Assembly (NCBI GenBank): GCA_012861695.1
Contig: JAAOOA010000584.1
Span: 186,001-250,000 of the forward strand
Direction: 5' to 3'
DNA: 64,000 nt
DNA from: Trematomus loennbergii
Lineage: Eukaryota; Chordata; Actinopteri; Perciformes; Nototheniidae
In this document: positions 44,001 through 55,373 of the stretch, piece by piece
How the letters are laid out: each line of letters starts with the position of its first letter
Position numbering within the stretch: the stretch's first letter is position 1
Notes under the pieces: model-generated
Seen by the model: only the letters and a program-made list of their open reading frames with translations
Told to the model about the DNA's origin: nothing
Databases searched by the model: none
Position numbers and translations under genes: made by a program

Positions 44001-47000
44001 TTTGTTTTCCTCCTACTTTAGTTTGTTCCCGTTTGTTTTTTCAGGGTCAATTAAGTGGCAGTTTTGCCATACCAATGCATTGTCTTTTTCAGTCTGCATG
44101 GTTTAAATGTCCACTCTTGTGTGTTTCAGATTTGAATTCAGCAGCGTCTCTCACAGTGAGTCCTGACAGTGTGCAGCACTTCACCAAAACGTCTGTGTCA
44201 CTGAGCTGTGAGGGAAACTCCACTGAGTGGAGAGTGAGGACGTTTACTAAACCTAACTACCTTTATCCCTGTTATTCCTGGGGGACAATGACTGGATCCA
44301 CATGCACATTAACCAGCAGCTTTCTTAGTGGAGTGTACTGGTGTGAGTCTGAAACAGGACAGTTCAGTAATGCAGTCAACATCACTAAAGATGGTGAGTT
44401 TTAGTTATTTAAAATGTTTGTTTCTGAAGTATTATGTTGTTTTGAAATGTGAAGGTGACAAGCATTAGCCAAACGTCTCTTCAAATGAGTAAAATCTCAT
44501 AAAAAAGGATAATTTGTGAAGTGATTTCCAGGATTACTTCTCTCAAAGATCAAAGATAATATTCTGTGTTTAAATGTCTTCATACATCTACCTGACATTT
44601 CAGCTTTTGCCAGACTAGGCCAGTTGAGCATAAACATATTAAATCTGCAAAAGCTGATGTCTCTGTCAAAGCCTTTATATTCTTTGATTTCTTTTCAGAT
44701 TATGAAATGATCCTGGTGAGTCCTGTCCGTCCTGTGGCTGAGGGACGTTCTGTCACTCTTAGCTGCAAGTTCAAGACAGGAACTGTTCTTTATAATGTGG
44801 ATTTCTATAAAGATGACAAACTCATCCAGAACGATACCAGGAAGGAGCTGAACATCTCTGCAGTGTCAAAGTCAGACGAAGGCTTTTATAAATGTAAACA
44901 GAGAGATTCAGCAGATGGTAGGACGTCACCAGAGACTTGGTTCTCAGTCAAATGTAAGTATGATTTAAAAACCTTCCTTTGTTGTAAGCTGTGTTACAGT
45001 CTGAGATAAAGAAAGCTTAGTTTCATCTGAATTAAACTGTGTTTGTGTAAGAGAGAAAGGTTTTATAAAGTTAATCTATTACAGGAAAGTGTTGGAGATA
45101 TAATATTAATAAAGATTACTTATAATAGCAGCGTCCGGGACTGGAAAAGCCTCTCAATTTCCCATTCTTCTGATCGTTGGGCTGCTTGGTGGAGTTGTAC
45201 TGATTATTCTCCTGCTGCTGTTCCTGTATTTATGCAGAAAGTCAAAAGGTGAGATAATTTTCTTCTGATATCAGATTGACTCTAATGTAACCACACGTAC
45301 TGTTTTGACAGTAGGACACTTTGCAAAACATAATAACATAGCAGCAAATGTCTTTTTTTTAACAGATTCATGCTATATCAGGTTGGTACAACGCTCTTTT
45401 TTCTTTTATTATGAACATGACAGCAGTGATATGTTCCTTTATAAATCCACTTCATTTACTATATGTGTTTTGCCCACCAGATCTCAGAGGACCAATCAGG
45501 GCCCTGCTAGAGACCACATGATCAACCAGGACGAAACTAACCAAAGGGAATATGCTTCCGTTCTTCAGGGTCAGCCTGAATCCCTAATACGTTTTGATTC
45601 TTTTGTGAACATAGCATCCGCGTAGCATTTCCATTTCTCATTGGTTGTTTTAAAAATGTAGGAGTTCATATAGAGGGATTTTAATATGAATTGGGTTTGA
45701 TTTTGATTTCTCTTCAGATAATGCCTGTCTCTATGAAACAATCAAAGGCCCTGAAGAACCTGCAAATGGTACAGTATAGTAAATATAAATACTGGAATAT
45801 GACAATTCAAGGTTCACTCTTTTAAATATAAAATACATTTTATATTTCAGATGAATCCAGGGATGCGACATATTCTGTGCTCGAGCTCAAAAACATTTCT
45901 AAGAAGGGTGAGTATTTGATTTCTATGTCGTAATAACATACAATAATTAAGGTGCTTTGTAGGCTAGCAGTGCCTAAATTAAGTGAAGTATTGTCTTTTC
46001 ATGCTTTCTCCTGATCTGTCTAACAGGGGGGGAAATGAACCGGAGGATGTGTTTACTCACATGTGCAGATGGCATCAGCTGCAGGTATGAAGAAATACTA
46101 CTCGCTTTAAGCTTTTGATATGGTTACGTGCTGCCTGCTAGGGTGTCATTTTATAATGTCCCACAAGGTTTTGCCAAAGTCAGCAATGTTCAAATCCTTA
46201 AAGGGGACCTATCATGCGAAATGCACTTTTGTACGTCTTTTATACATGAATATGTGTCCCCGGTGTTCCAGGGAACTCACCAAGTGTCAGAAAACACAAC
46301 CCTCTCTATTTTCCTCCATACCCAAATCTCTGAAAAAGGGGCTGCAACGGATCTGATAAAAACTGATCCAGATTTGAACACTGTCCTGACGTCAGGACAG
46401 TGGCGCTACGGCTATTGGGCCAACTCCACCAATCAGGAGGAGACAGCCACGGCCATTGCCGTTCGAAAGCGCTGGAGACGCTGTAGTACATATGCCAGGC
46501 CTGTAGGTGGTGCTGTTCTGACAGAATCTGCCCTTGCAAAAACAGGGCTAAAAAAGTGCAAATTGAGCGAAATGAGGCATGATCTGTTTGGTATTTTGAA
46601 AAAAAAAAGTATAAATATGCCTTATATAGGTATGGTCCTACACTATATTATTAAAATATAGCATGATAGGTCCACTTTAAGTTTTTGTTATGGTGCCTGC
46701 TAGGGTGTCATTTTTAAATGTGCTTCAAGGTGTCGCCAAAGTCAGCAATGTTCAAACCCTACACATAACTTTGTCAATGTTTGTTAAGTTTATTTCTGTC
46801 AATTCTATGCATTCATGAAAAAACATCAGGGCATATGACATTTCATTCATCTGTTTCCATACATGTATAACTGTTGTGAATCATCATAAGCAATTCCTTC
46901 TATCAAACTATCACTTTACCCTCTTGGGAGGAAAATGTATACCAGTACATTTTCATTTTTAACTGGGGGGAATACTGTAAAAAAATAAATAATAATAATC

Positions 47001-47057
47001 TCTTAATTCATAGGGAAGTCAAGTCCTGCACCAGCGGATGAAAACTGTTTATTCTGA
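41047..47057 (+). CDS. Unit F: five-Ig-domain Fc-receptor-like gene, tail B (frame broken as written)
   Basis: Exons: signal peptide 41047-41082 (one G lost after ATG) and 41195-41227; D1 absent; D2 41899-42195 (several base losses); D3 42832-43087 (base losses); second D2 43194-43494, readable but missing AG just before the donor; second D3 44130-44393, intact; D4 44699-44953, intact; TM 45132-45248, intact (LCRKSK); tail 45366-45381, 45481-45569 (YASV), 45718-45768 (YETI), 45851-45907 (ATYSVL), 46027-46086 (YSHV exon, frame damaged) and 47014-47057. The last exon has one extra A, so it stops at TGA 47055-47057 before YSEL. Domain order D2-D3-D2-D3-D4 combines the duplicated pair of unit D with the D1 loss of A, E and H. 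From the second D3 through the YSVL exon every exon is intact. Confidence 0.7.
44130..44393 (+). CDS. Ig D3 exon of unit F, second copy (intact)
   Basis: 264 nt; the most diverged D3 in the array (FTKPNYLYPCYSW, TSSFLSGVYWCES). Confidence 0.8.
44699..44953 (+). CDS. Ig D4 exon of unit F (intact)
   Basis: 255 nt, begins YEMILVSPVRP, with SPETWFSVK at the end instead of SPESWFSVK. Confidence 0.8.
46202..46676. mobile_element. TTAA-type MITE
   Basis: Starts AGGGGACCTATCATGC, ends GCATGATAGGTCCACT, and has TTAA on both sides (46198-46201, 46677-46680). TTAA duplications are typical of piggyBac/Kolobok elements. It lies between two copies of a local 95-bp duplication in the unit F 3' region. The 177-residue open frame across it is not a gene. 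Confidence 0.85.
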
Positions 47058-47221
47058 ACTCAAACCAGGAACAGCTCTTGGTAAAATTGCAGCATAACAT
47101 CATGTAAGTATTGGGATTAATCACTTTATATATTTCATATATTGTTAAATATATTGTAAATGGGAGTAATATGTCAATTCTTTAAAGGATTAAACCATTT
47201 TTCTTCTTTGGTTTTCTTTCA

Positions 47222-47372
47222 GATCAAACAATGCCTTCTGTAAGGACAAGACGAATGGAAACAACATCCCAAAACGAAACCTTTGTTTATTAAACCTTAT
47301 TTGCAGCTTTGCTCTCCATTTATCAGCGAGTATTTTGTACAGTTCATGTAATAGCGGAAAATGTAAAATAAA
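47222..47372 (+). other. Terminal 3'UTR exon of unit F with poly(A) signal
   Basis: Copy of 13986-14133; acceptor TTTCAG, AATAAA at 47367-47372. Confidence 0.5.
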
Positions 47373-48119
47373 TGCATCGTAAGGCTTTAATCTATGTTTA
47401 TATAAAAAAAGTAAGCTTTGTTTTGCATCAATAAACTTGACTTGAATTGCTTCTACATGATTTTTCTTTACACAAGGTGTTTGTTTTGTTTCATCCCTTT
47501 TATTTTGGTGATCCAGTACAGTCATGCTTTTAGGTGACAGAAATAATTTAGAGGTGCAAGAGCTGAGATGTGACCAAAAATATGTCACTTTGAATCATCG
47601 GCCTTGTTACTGGTGATGAAGCAGAAGAAACATCTAATATTAGAGGTTTCCAGGATTTTACCAACAAAACCTGACTTTTGTCTTCTGTTTTAGACTAACG
47701 CATGATAAATGACCAGAATTACAATTGCAATAAAGGTCAGGTCAAGAATGAAAAGAGGTTAAATCATTCTGCAGTTGTCTCAATGAACCATCTAACTGTT
47801 GGCGTTAAATATCTCTGCCTGTGAAACACAAGTATAATACTGCCATCCATTTTACTTGATTATGAGTTGAGCAAAAATGACTATTTACTCGGCCTTTTTA
47901 AAGTAGGATCTTGGTAGAGAGTGAAGTTCAAATGTATCTGCATGGCATGAGCATGAATTAGTCATGCCAATATAAAACAGGAAGGAAAGAGAGACTAGTT
48001 ATTCTTAGGAAATGTGTAAATAACCAATGAGCTCATGTTGACATCAGATCAGATTTCTGCCCACAGTGCTCTGTCAGTCTTCCTCAATTTTCTTCAAGTG
48101 TTAAAGTGGACGTATGTGT
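47373..48119 (+). other. Spacer between F and G
   Basis: Nearly identical to 14134-14880. The insertion at 48120 removes the following leader exon of the C-type gene. Confidence 0.5.
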
Positions 48120-48474
48120 AATACCCAAGCGGCAAACTCTGGGAAGAGCCAGGACGCCAATGCGGAAGTGCCACAACTGCAGTTCATATATGGCCGATAG
48201 GCGCTGACTGCAGAAAGGAGCAATTTCCATAGAGCCCCATGTTAAAATGCCCAATTCACAGCCTAAAAAAACATGTTTCTACCTATGGATCCAATAAATA
48301 TTATTATGAATATAGTTAGATTCCACCTTCATGATTATGGATCTGTGATGAATTGTTTTCTAACACGACCCTTTTATTTATATTAGGTCTTAAAGTTTTG
48401 CATAAATTAGGGCGTGGTCACATTGAGTGACAGCTCTGTCAGGTGACTGCTGCTGTTAGCTTTTGTCTCTCTGC

Positions 48475-49724
48475 TAGCTGCTCCGTCCGTGAAGCTACAG
48501 GGACTCTGCCGTTTTGCGTAAGTGAAATTCGAGTACTTTATTTATGTGTTTATGATTTTAATCAGCTACGTAATGAATGTTAAGGCTTGGGTTTGCGTGT
48601 AAGCGAGCTATGCTCAAGTATGTAGACAAGCTAACGTCGAAGTAGTGTATGTGAAATCAACCTCACAATAAGATGTGTGTATATTACAATTATTAATGTC
48701 ATATTTCAAGATGATTACTTAGATATTACAATATGGTTGGTTGAGCTGGAGTTCATTATTGAGCTTACACGTTAACGTCACAGTCATCTGAAGAACGAAC
48801 CCAAACCTTGTTGTTTTTATTAATTGCATTACCAAATTGGTATCAAATAAACAGTAAGCATTGGTAACACAACTTCCAAAGTTACAGTAAAATAAAAAGG
48901 ACCCTGACTCGGACAATACACAATCCAACATGTTCAACAGAAGAGAATAAGTTATATTGTTTGTACACATGGTTCTTTACATATATATCTGTTTGTTTAA
49001 AGTTCCAGGTGATGCAGACAGGCTGGACCAGAGAGTGAGAGACAGAACTGGACTCCTCACAGCAGTGAACTTCAGCACAGGTACAAATACTCTTTTTTCA
49101 TACTGTACAAAGAATCAAGAAAGATATTGGTTTAAATAAATGAAGTATTGACTTTAATACACTGATATACATTCCATTAAACAATACTAAATACTAGATC
49201 ACCTACACATCAGTGAAGTTGAGGGTTTTTTCCATGCAAAGGGTTACATTTAGATGTTAACAAGCAATATGACTGTCAGCTTTCTAATTTAAGGTATTGA
49301 AGGCAAAGCTATTAGTGACAACTGCTATTTATCTCTCAATATTGTCTGTAAAAACGTGGTAAAAGTTATTTTTCAGTGAGAGAACAGAGCAAGCTTCTAC
49401 AGTTGCACTAAGTTTTGATAACAGTTAAATATTATTTTGATAATAAAATATATTTCAATGTTGATGAATGTCATACTGTTCATTCATAATCTGATTGTCT
49501 TTGTAGCTCACTGTTGAAATAAAATAAAACATTACAATTACAAAATAATTATATCTACAGCCCCTAAACACAAGCACACCTCTTTCATAAATAACACACT
49601 TGTTCTGCAATAATATGTTTTATGTTTCCTGTAATTTTTGTTAGGAAAGGACATGCCTGAAAGACACGACTCAACATTTTCTCCTTCTCTGAGGGTCAAG
49701 AAGAACATCCAAGAGGAAAATTAA
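48475..49724 (+). other. Spliced-looking small gene or lncRNA, + strand
   Basis: Candidate exon 1 ends 48517 at GC|GTAAGTG. Exon 2 runs from about 49003 to 49080 (donor CACAG|GTACAA). Exon 3 starts at 49645 after TTTTTGTTAG. Joining exons 2 and 3 keeps one frame open (VPGDADRLDQRVRDRTG... to QEEN) to TAA 49722-49724. AATAAA follows near 49905. Exon 1 has no ATG in this frame and a TGA close by, so coding status is doubtful. Product not recognised. Confidence 0.35.
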
Positions 49725-50140
49725 AAGCTGATGTTATGAGATTTAAGACCAGTACAGGACATTCACTAAGAAACTACTTTTATTGTGAAGTCAGCTGATC
49801 GAATGCACCTATTTCCACATCTACACTCCATCAGCTGATTATTCTATTTGCCTCACTTTATGAGCTTCACAACATGTACCTTGTACCGCAGAGTTTGCAA
49901 CGCAAATAAATGGGGCCAATCTTCAGTCAGATGTGAATGTGTAATCTAACATTTTCAGTAAGAATAATGGACAAAAGGAGTGCAAATACAAATTCAATTT
50001 ATTGAAATCTGAACCAAAAGTTAATCAAACATGTTTTAAATAAAAAGCACATATGGACAGAAGGTGTAAACCTATTAAATGTATAAGTAAACACATTTAG
50101 TCAAATAAAGTGACAGACAAGGCCTGTGCAGTGGTATCAG

Positions 50141-50859
50141 CTATGCATGGGCTCCTCCATCAGGCCTGGTCCTCCTCACAGAGGAAAGACCCTCAGTCCT
50201 CTCCAAACCAACAGACTGGACGTCCATCACACGGAGGTTTCTCCCTGAAGTCTCTGCAGCTCTCTGGACACCACGCTGTCTCAATCCGTCCACACTGAAT
50301 ATGAGAGGGGAAAATGAAAATAATAAATGCTTTAGACAATAAGAAATATAAAGTTGACTGTTGAGTTGCTCAGTTTTTTTAGATTGTCAATACTATTACT
50401 GTATAACTAATATCCAGGTTAAGAGGCACCTTCAAATAAAGATTGGTCTTTAAATACATTTTGTCTTTTGAATTGTTTGTCTAAAGTCAAGGATCTAGAA
50501 CTGGTACTTATAGTTTTAATGATACAGTCTGGTTATAATGCTGTTTGGAGGAGGCCTCACAGGTAAGAGCACTAACTAGCTACCATCACATGCACCTTAG
50601 CTTAACTTAAATGTATTAAACGTATAATTAAGTGATAGCAAAATATAAATAACTAATGTCATGCAAACATATTAATATTTGCTTGATTCCAGTGTTGCAT
50701 TTAGCACATTGCATACAAACGTTAAGGGATTTTAAGATTCTGAAGTATTATGCTAAAAACTCAATAACTTAGATTATTATTTATAGTTTTGCTGAATAGT
50801 TTCATGTCCGCTTACCTTAGAAACGTAAATGTGACGGCAGTGTGCAGATGGGGAAGCAT
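50141..50859 (-). CDS. Two-exon small ORF of 65 residues, - strand
   Basis: On the minus strand, ATG at 50859 opens MLPHLHTAVTFTFL to 50816, followed by the donor AAG|GTAAGC. The next exon begins at 50294 after ATATTCAG and continues in the same frame to TAG at 50143-50141. The joined frame is 65 codons, Arg-rich at the end. An AATAAA lies downstream on this strand at about 50002-49997. A good start, consensus splice sites and an intact frame together are more than expected by chance, but I recognise no domain. It could be a captured gene fragment or an artefact. Confidence 0.35.
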
Positions 50860-51090
50860 GTTAGCTTAGCTTCTTAGCTTGAGCTAGCTCTGTTACTTCC
50901 CAGCTGGAGGCAGAGGTCCCGCCTCGGCTCCGCCTCTTTGCCCTTATTTGGAGCAGGCGGGAGTTAGACTCAGACGTCACTGTCGAGCCGTTAGTGGCCG
51001 ACTCCGCCTACTAAGGGCTTCTCGGCAACTCTGCAGAATCCTATGGGTGACGTCACGGACCCTACGTCCATTTATATATACAGTCTATGG

Positions 51091-51800
51091 TAAGACCCCA
51101 TTCACACCAACGGTGTTTCGGGGCCGGTTCGGTGCTGGTGCTTGAAAAGCACCGGGTTTTCCTGTTCACACCGCAGCGGAGCAGCCTCTAAGCTCCGGAA
51201 TCCGGTTCGTTTCGAGCACCAAAAAGTTGTCCGTCTAGAAGCAAGAACCGCATACGTCACGCTTACGTCGGAGGGGGGCGAGATTAACCTGAGCTAACAG
51301 TTAAGGCGAGTACGGCAAATAAAAGTTGTAACAAGCAGTAGTGCTGAGCAAAGTGACTAGAACGCAACCACACACTTGTTAAAAAAAAACACTTTATAAA
51401 GTTAGGCAACACTAACCAGGCTTCGTGTGATTCTGTTTATTTGTACCTTACTTTGACCATCCGTTCGCTGTTATTGATCATTGTGGAGAGCAGGCAGACG
51501 TTTGTTTGTTATTATAGCAGCTATCGGATGGAATCAATACATGGGCTGCACAGGTTGTCATGTCCGACTATCACAAGTAGAATCATAATGAAAAATACGT
51601 CGGTAAAAAGTGCCTGGAGAAAACGGCTTAGCAAGTAGTCAGTTTAGCTTCGGTTGCTATGCTAACATCACCCATGTTATACCAGAGAAACTTTCATAAC
51701 AGCGTTGTGATGCCAAACAGCGTCAATTCAGACTGACACACATTCACTTAAAGGGAACTGGGGATATGTATCAGCTGCTTGTGTGACAGTCAGACAGTGA
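51091..51800. other. Transposon-like DNA between insertion and unit G
   Basis: GC-rich at the start (CCCCATTCACACCAACGGTG, then a hairpin-forming GGTGCTTGAAAAGCACC), then unassigned DNA up to TTTAACTAATCAAATG, where homology to unit C resumes. Probably another non-autonomous DNA element; ends not found. Confidence 0.35.
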
Positions 51801-51842
51801 ATACTGAATTTAACTAATCAAATGTTTTCCTTTTTTCAACAG

Positions 51843-52691
51843 ATTCAGTCTTCATCAGGTCGGTACAACCCTCTTTTATCTCATTTTGAACATTACAGCA
51901 GTTACATGTTGAAGTCAATCCACTTCATTATCTTCATGTGTATGGCCCACAAGATCTCAGAGCACCAATCAGGGCCCTGCTACAGACCACATGATCAACC
52001 AGGATGAAATTCAAAACATGCCACAATATTCTACTCTCCTCCATGGTCAGCCATTGTCCGGTTTAATAATTTGATTTATTTTAACTTTTGGCCTTAATTG
52101 TGATTAAAATGTGGCTTGATTCTCACTTCTCTGTAGGTGATCGTTGTCTCTATGAAACAATAGGAGGGCCTGTAGAAGCTGGAAATGGTACAGTATCTGT
52201 GTTTAACATGGAGTAATACAAATACTACTGCAGTGGCCAGCAGTGTCTAAATAAAGTACAGGAATTGTCCTTTGATACATTATTTTAATCCTTCTAACAG
52301 GTGCCAATAATGAACCAGAAGAGAGCCTTTACTCAAATGTGGCTGCAGGTAATGTCAAGTACAAAACACTTTTATACATATACACATAAATATACTAAAG
52401 TCTTTTATAATGTGCTTTGCTGCTTGCCAGTTTCAGCAATGAGCAAATCCACCAAATAAAGCTTTTACACTTTTTGTGCATTGTTATACAGCATGTTGTT
52501 TTCCAGTAATGTCTTGGTTTAATGATACATTACTTAAAATATCATAATTATTATTAAATGGAAAATGTAAATATGTTCACACACAAATGAATTGGCATTA
52601 ACAAACATTGTTTTATTCAAAAATAGACAGTACCATGAGCAGAAATGACCCAATGATAATAACTTATTTTGGTTTTCTTCCAGATCAATAA
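51843..52691 (+). pseudogene. Unit G: isolated tail-A exons of a C-type gene
   Basis: Exons 51843-51858 (DSVFIR), 51954-52045 (YSTL), 52137-52187 (YETI), 52301-52348 (NNEPEESLYSNV) and 52684-52691 (DQ then TAA 52689-52691) are all intact and in phase. They encode a complete tail with YSTL-x7-YETI and YSNV. The leader, Ig and TM exons are missing upstream, where the 3-kb insertion and other DNA stand. Without a TM exon this is a remnant, unless an upstream exon is spliced to it. The cleanest copy of tail A in the window. AATAAA at 53046-53051. Confidence 0.75.
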
Positions 52692-53270
52692 AGACATCCT
52701 CATGGACAGAACCAATGGAGCGGATAAAAACATGAAAAACAACATCCTTGTTTCAGCAATTGAGTGTATTTGCTGCTTTTGTGTAAATAGCGCAGTGCCT
52801 TTTAAAAAAAATGCCTTTCTAGGAACATGGTGAATGCTTTGCAATTCAACTGTACTTACTTTCTGTGTACTTATATTTAGTGTAAAACATTGTACTACCA
52901 CCTTATCTGTTAAATGTCTGATTCAGATCATGTGGCTCGAACCTTGTTGTACATTGAGTGATATTAGAGCCAGATACTAATATATGCAGTATGGACACAT
53001 GCTTTAGCACTGTAGATGCACACAGTGGACACACAAATATTTATTAATAAAACCCAAATGCAATTATACCTGCATGTACTGTTCAGTGAATGATTCTTAC
53101 TAGATGCTACCACAGGGTGCCCACAAATTATCTAATGCCTTGAATTTATCTGCAGAAGTAGTCTCTTGCAAAAGCCAAAACATCTGAAGTCACAGCACCA
53201 CCAATAGGTCAAACAAGCTTTTCAGATTCAAAGGAACTGAAGCACACCCTTTTGTACAATGTATTTGTTT
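52692..53270 (+). other. 3'UTR and downstream flank of unit G
   Basis: Conserved 3' flank, cut near 53273, where it joins the boundary segment (GAGAGTGAGCGAGAAAGAG) without a GT microsatellite. Confidence 0.6.
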
Positions 53271-53465
53271 TCTGTGAGAGTGAGCGAGAAAGAGAGAGAG
53301 CGCACCAGTTACGGGGACTTTTGTTGTTAGCATCTGGTGCTAGCTCAGAGCTAACGGACATTCAAAGCTGTTTCTACAACAAGGAGAGGGAGAGCTCTCG
53401 CCTGTCAGACTGAGAGGCTGATAACTACAGCTCCGTGAGGTAAAGGACTCTCTGAGGGTTTAGAT

Positions 53466-53902
53466 CAGGGGTCGGCAACCTTTTTCATATAAAGTGTAAT
53501 TAAAAAAAAAATGTGATCAGTGTGCCGACGATCGTGAACTGTCAACGGGGGAGGGGGGGAAGCAGTTTGTGGACCTCTTTCACCTGTCAGCGCAACTTAC
53601 ATGATGCCGTTTAAACAAATTTAAATAATTGTTTAAACAGCATAATAATAATGACGACCGTCCGTTCTGTGATTCTCCAGAACACACAGATGGCCAGTCC
53701 GCGCCTGTGTAGCATATGTTAAAGAGAGCGGGGCTGTGTTGCGTGCATGGCTTCCTTCTGCAGGTAACGGGGAGACGCGCTCTGGCGGCGGTCTCGTTCA
53801 GGATCCGAAAATAAAATTTAATATTTGTTCCACTTATTTATTCCACTTATTCCTAGTGTGCCACTGGTTACGGTGCCGCGTGCCAGGGGTTGCCGACCCC
53901 TG
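53466..53902. mobile_element. hAT-type non-autonomous element (longest copy)
   Basis: Begins CAGGGGTCGGCAACC, ends GGTTGCCGACCCCTG, GTTTAGAT at 53458-53465 and 53903-53910. It has about 70 bp of internal sequence missing from 7161-7529. No open frame. Confidence 0.9.
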
Positions 53903-53910
53903 GTTTAGAT

Positions 53911-55373
53911 AGTTAACTTTAGACTAAGTTATCTCAGTGGGTCTCAAACGGTTTGGTCACCATTCATGTACATATTTCCAATGCACACCTTTATTTAATA
54001 TAGTTGTAAACAATAAGGTAGGAAATCATTCCAGTGTGTACTATAGGACAGTAAAACGTAAAAAATACAGTTTAAAAGGGAGTGATTAGTAAAATATGCA
54101 TAAATAAAAGAAAGAATGCTAACTAGGTACATAAGATAAGATAAAGATAGGAGAGAGGAGGGACTGAAGTGTTAATAAAATAAACAAGTTTAAATTATTT
54201 GTTATTGTTTGTGATCAAGGATTTTTGATTATTTAAATATATACAGTTCTGTTTCATGAGTGTTGAGTGCTGTATCCATAAATCCCTTCATTTCCCCTCA
54301 AAGTGCGTGTAAACGTATACAAACAATATGCTGTATGTAGAGAGATGGAAGAAGGGAATCTACTGACGCACTACCGCAAACATTAGTTTGTCCAATTTAT
54401 GTAAGTATGTTTTACTGAGGATATTTATTTTACTTTTTCTCCAGTCACTGTGCAGTTATAATAGAAGATTTATTTCGATATATGACCACAAGGTGGGTCA
54501 AACTACTTTATCTGATACTTTACCTACTCTACACAAATAGTCCTTCTGAAGTCTGGCAGCAGGGTCTGATGTCATGTAACTCCTAACTAATAACTAAACA
54601 ATTGACTGCTTACGGTTCACTTCCTTAGCTTAGCACTGATGCATGGAAGTGGAAGCTTTCAATGTTGACTACCACCACATTTAAAACTACACAGCTACTG
54701 AAGTGTCGTGGTATTATTTATTTCGACCATTTTTATGGAATTAACATAATCTTTGTTCGACTGTGGATCAAATGTTGCACCAGAAAAAACATATTTTCTG
54801 TATTCAAATGATTGCTTTATTACTAATGATATAGATATGAAATGTTGCTCCCTTAAAGTAGATAGAGTCTATCTCGAGGAGGGGGCTGGACTTTGTCTCT
54901 CTTCACGTTCACTTCTGGTAAAGAGACTATGAGAGACTTCCTGTGGGTGAGGTTGTTTCTAAACTTAAGCTTGAATTCCTCCATAACACTCCATCACTGC
55001 GTTTCAACTATTTGGTTAAAGCTGTTACACACATTTTCATATGAAATATTGGTGAGAAGGCCCATGGATTATAAAGTGAGAATGACGCCTGCAATTGTAT
55101 CTCCTTCTTAAAACTGTATGCACTTTAGAAAGACTTTATGCAGCAGCTTTAGAGAAGCATCTGTGAAGAATCACGAGCACACAGGATGATCTTATCTACA
55201 TCAGGAAGGATATGTTAACACTTATCTCTGTTCATCATTAGAGGATGCCCAAACCAACGTGCAAAAAATGTGCTGTAGTTCCTGATTGCTTTCATATGCT
55301 GCAGTTTCAGTCTTTCTATTTGCACAAAGTAGAAGAATTTCTCAGAAGCAGATTATCAGTGTTGGATGTGAAG
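53911..55373 (+). promoter_or_regulatory. 5' flank and probable promoter of unit H
   Basis: Conserved flank with the ETS/RUNX-like block near 54937 and the TATA-like box near 55070. Contains the uninterrupted site of the 7671-8290 element. Confidence 0.5.

Larger units (their letters stand above)
48120..51090. mobile_element. 3-kb inserted DNA with two convergent spliced-looking cassettes
   Basis: Joined on the left to GACGTATGTGTAA of the C/G spacer and absent from the corresponding site near 14882. The left edge (AAGCGGCAAACTCTGGG) and right edge (TGACGTCACGG...TATATACAGTCTATGG) resemble dispersed fish repeats, but they are not clear inverted repeats of each other. Inside are a + strand exon series (48475-49724) and a - strand two-exon frame (50859-50141). 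No transposase recognised. The right boundary is approximate. Confidence 0.55.

Noticed and set aside
46128..46661. A 177-residue + strand frame in the unit F 3' region
   Set aside because: It spans the ends of a TTAA-flanked MITE and an intron, so it cannot be a host coding exon.
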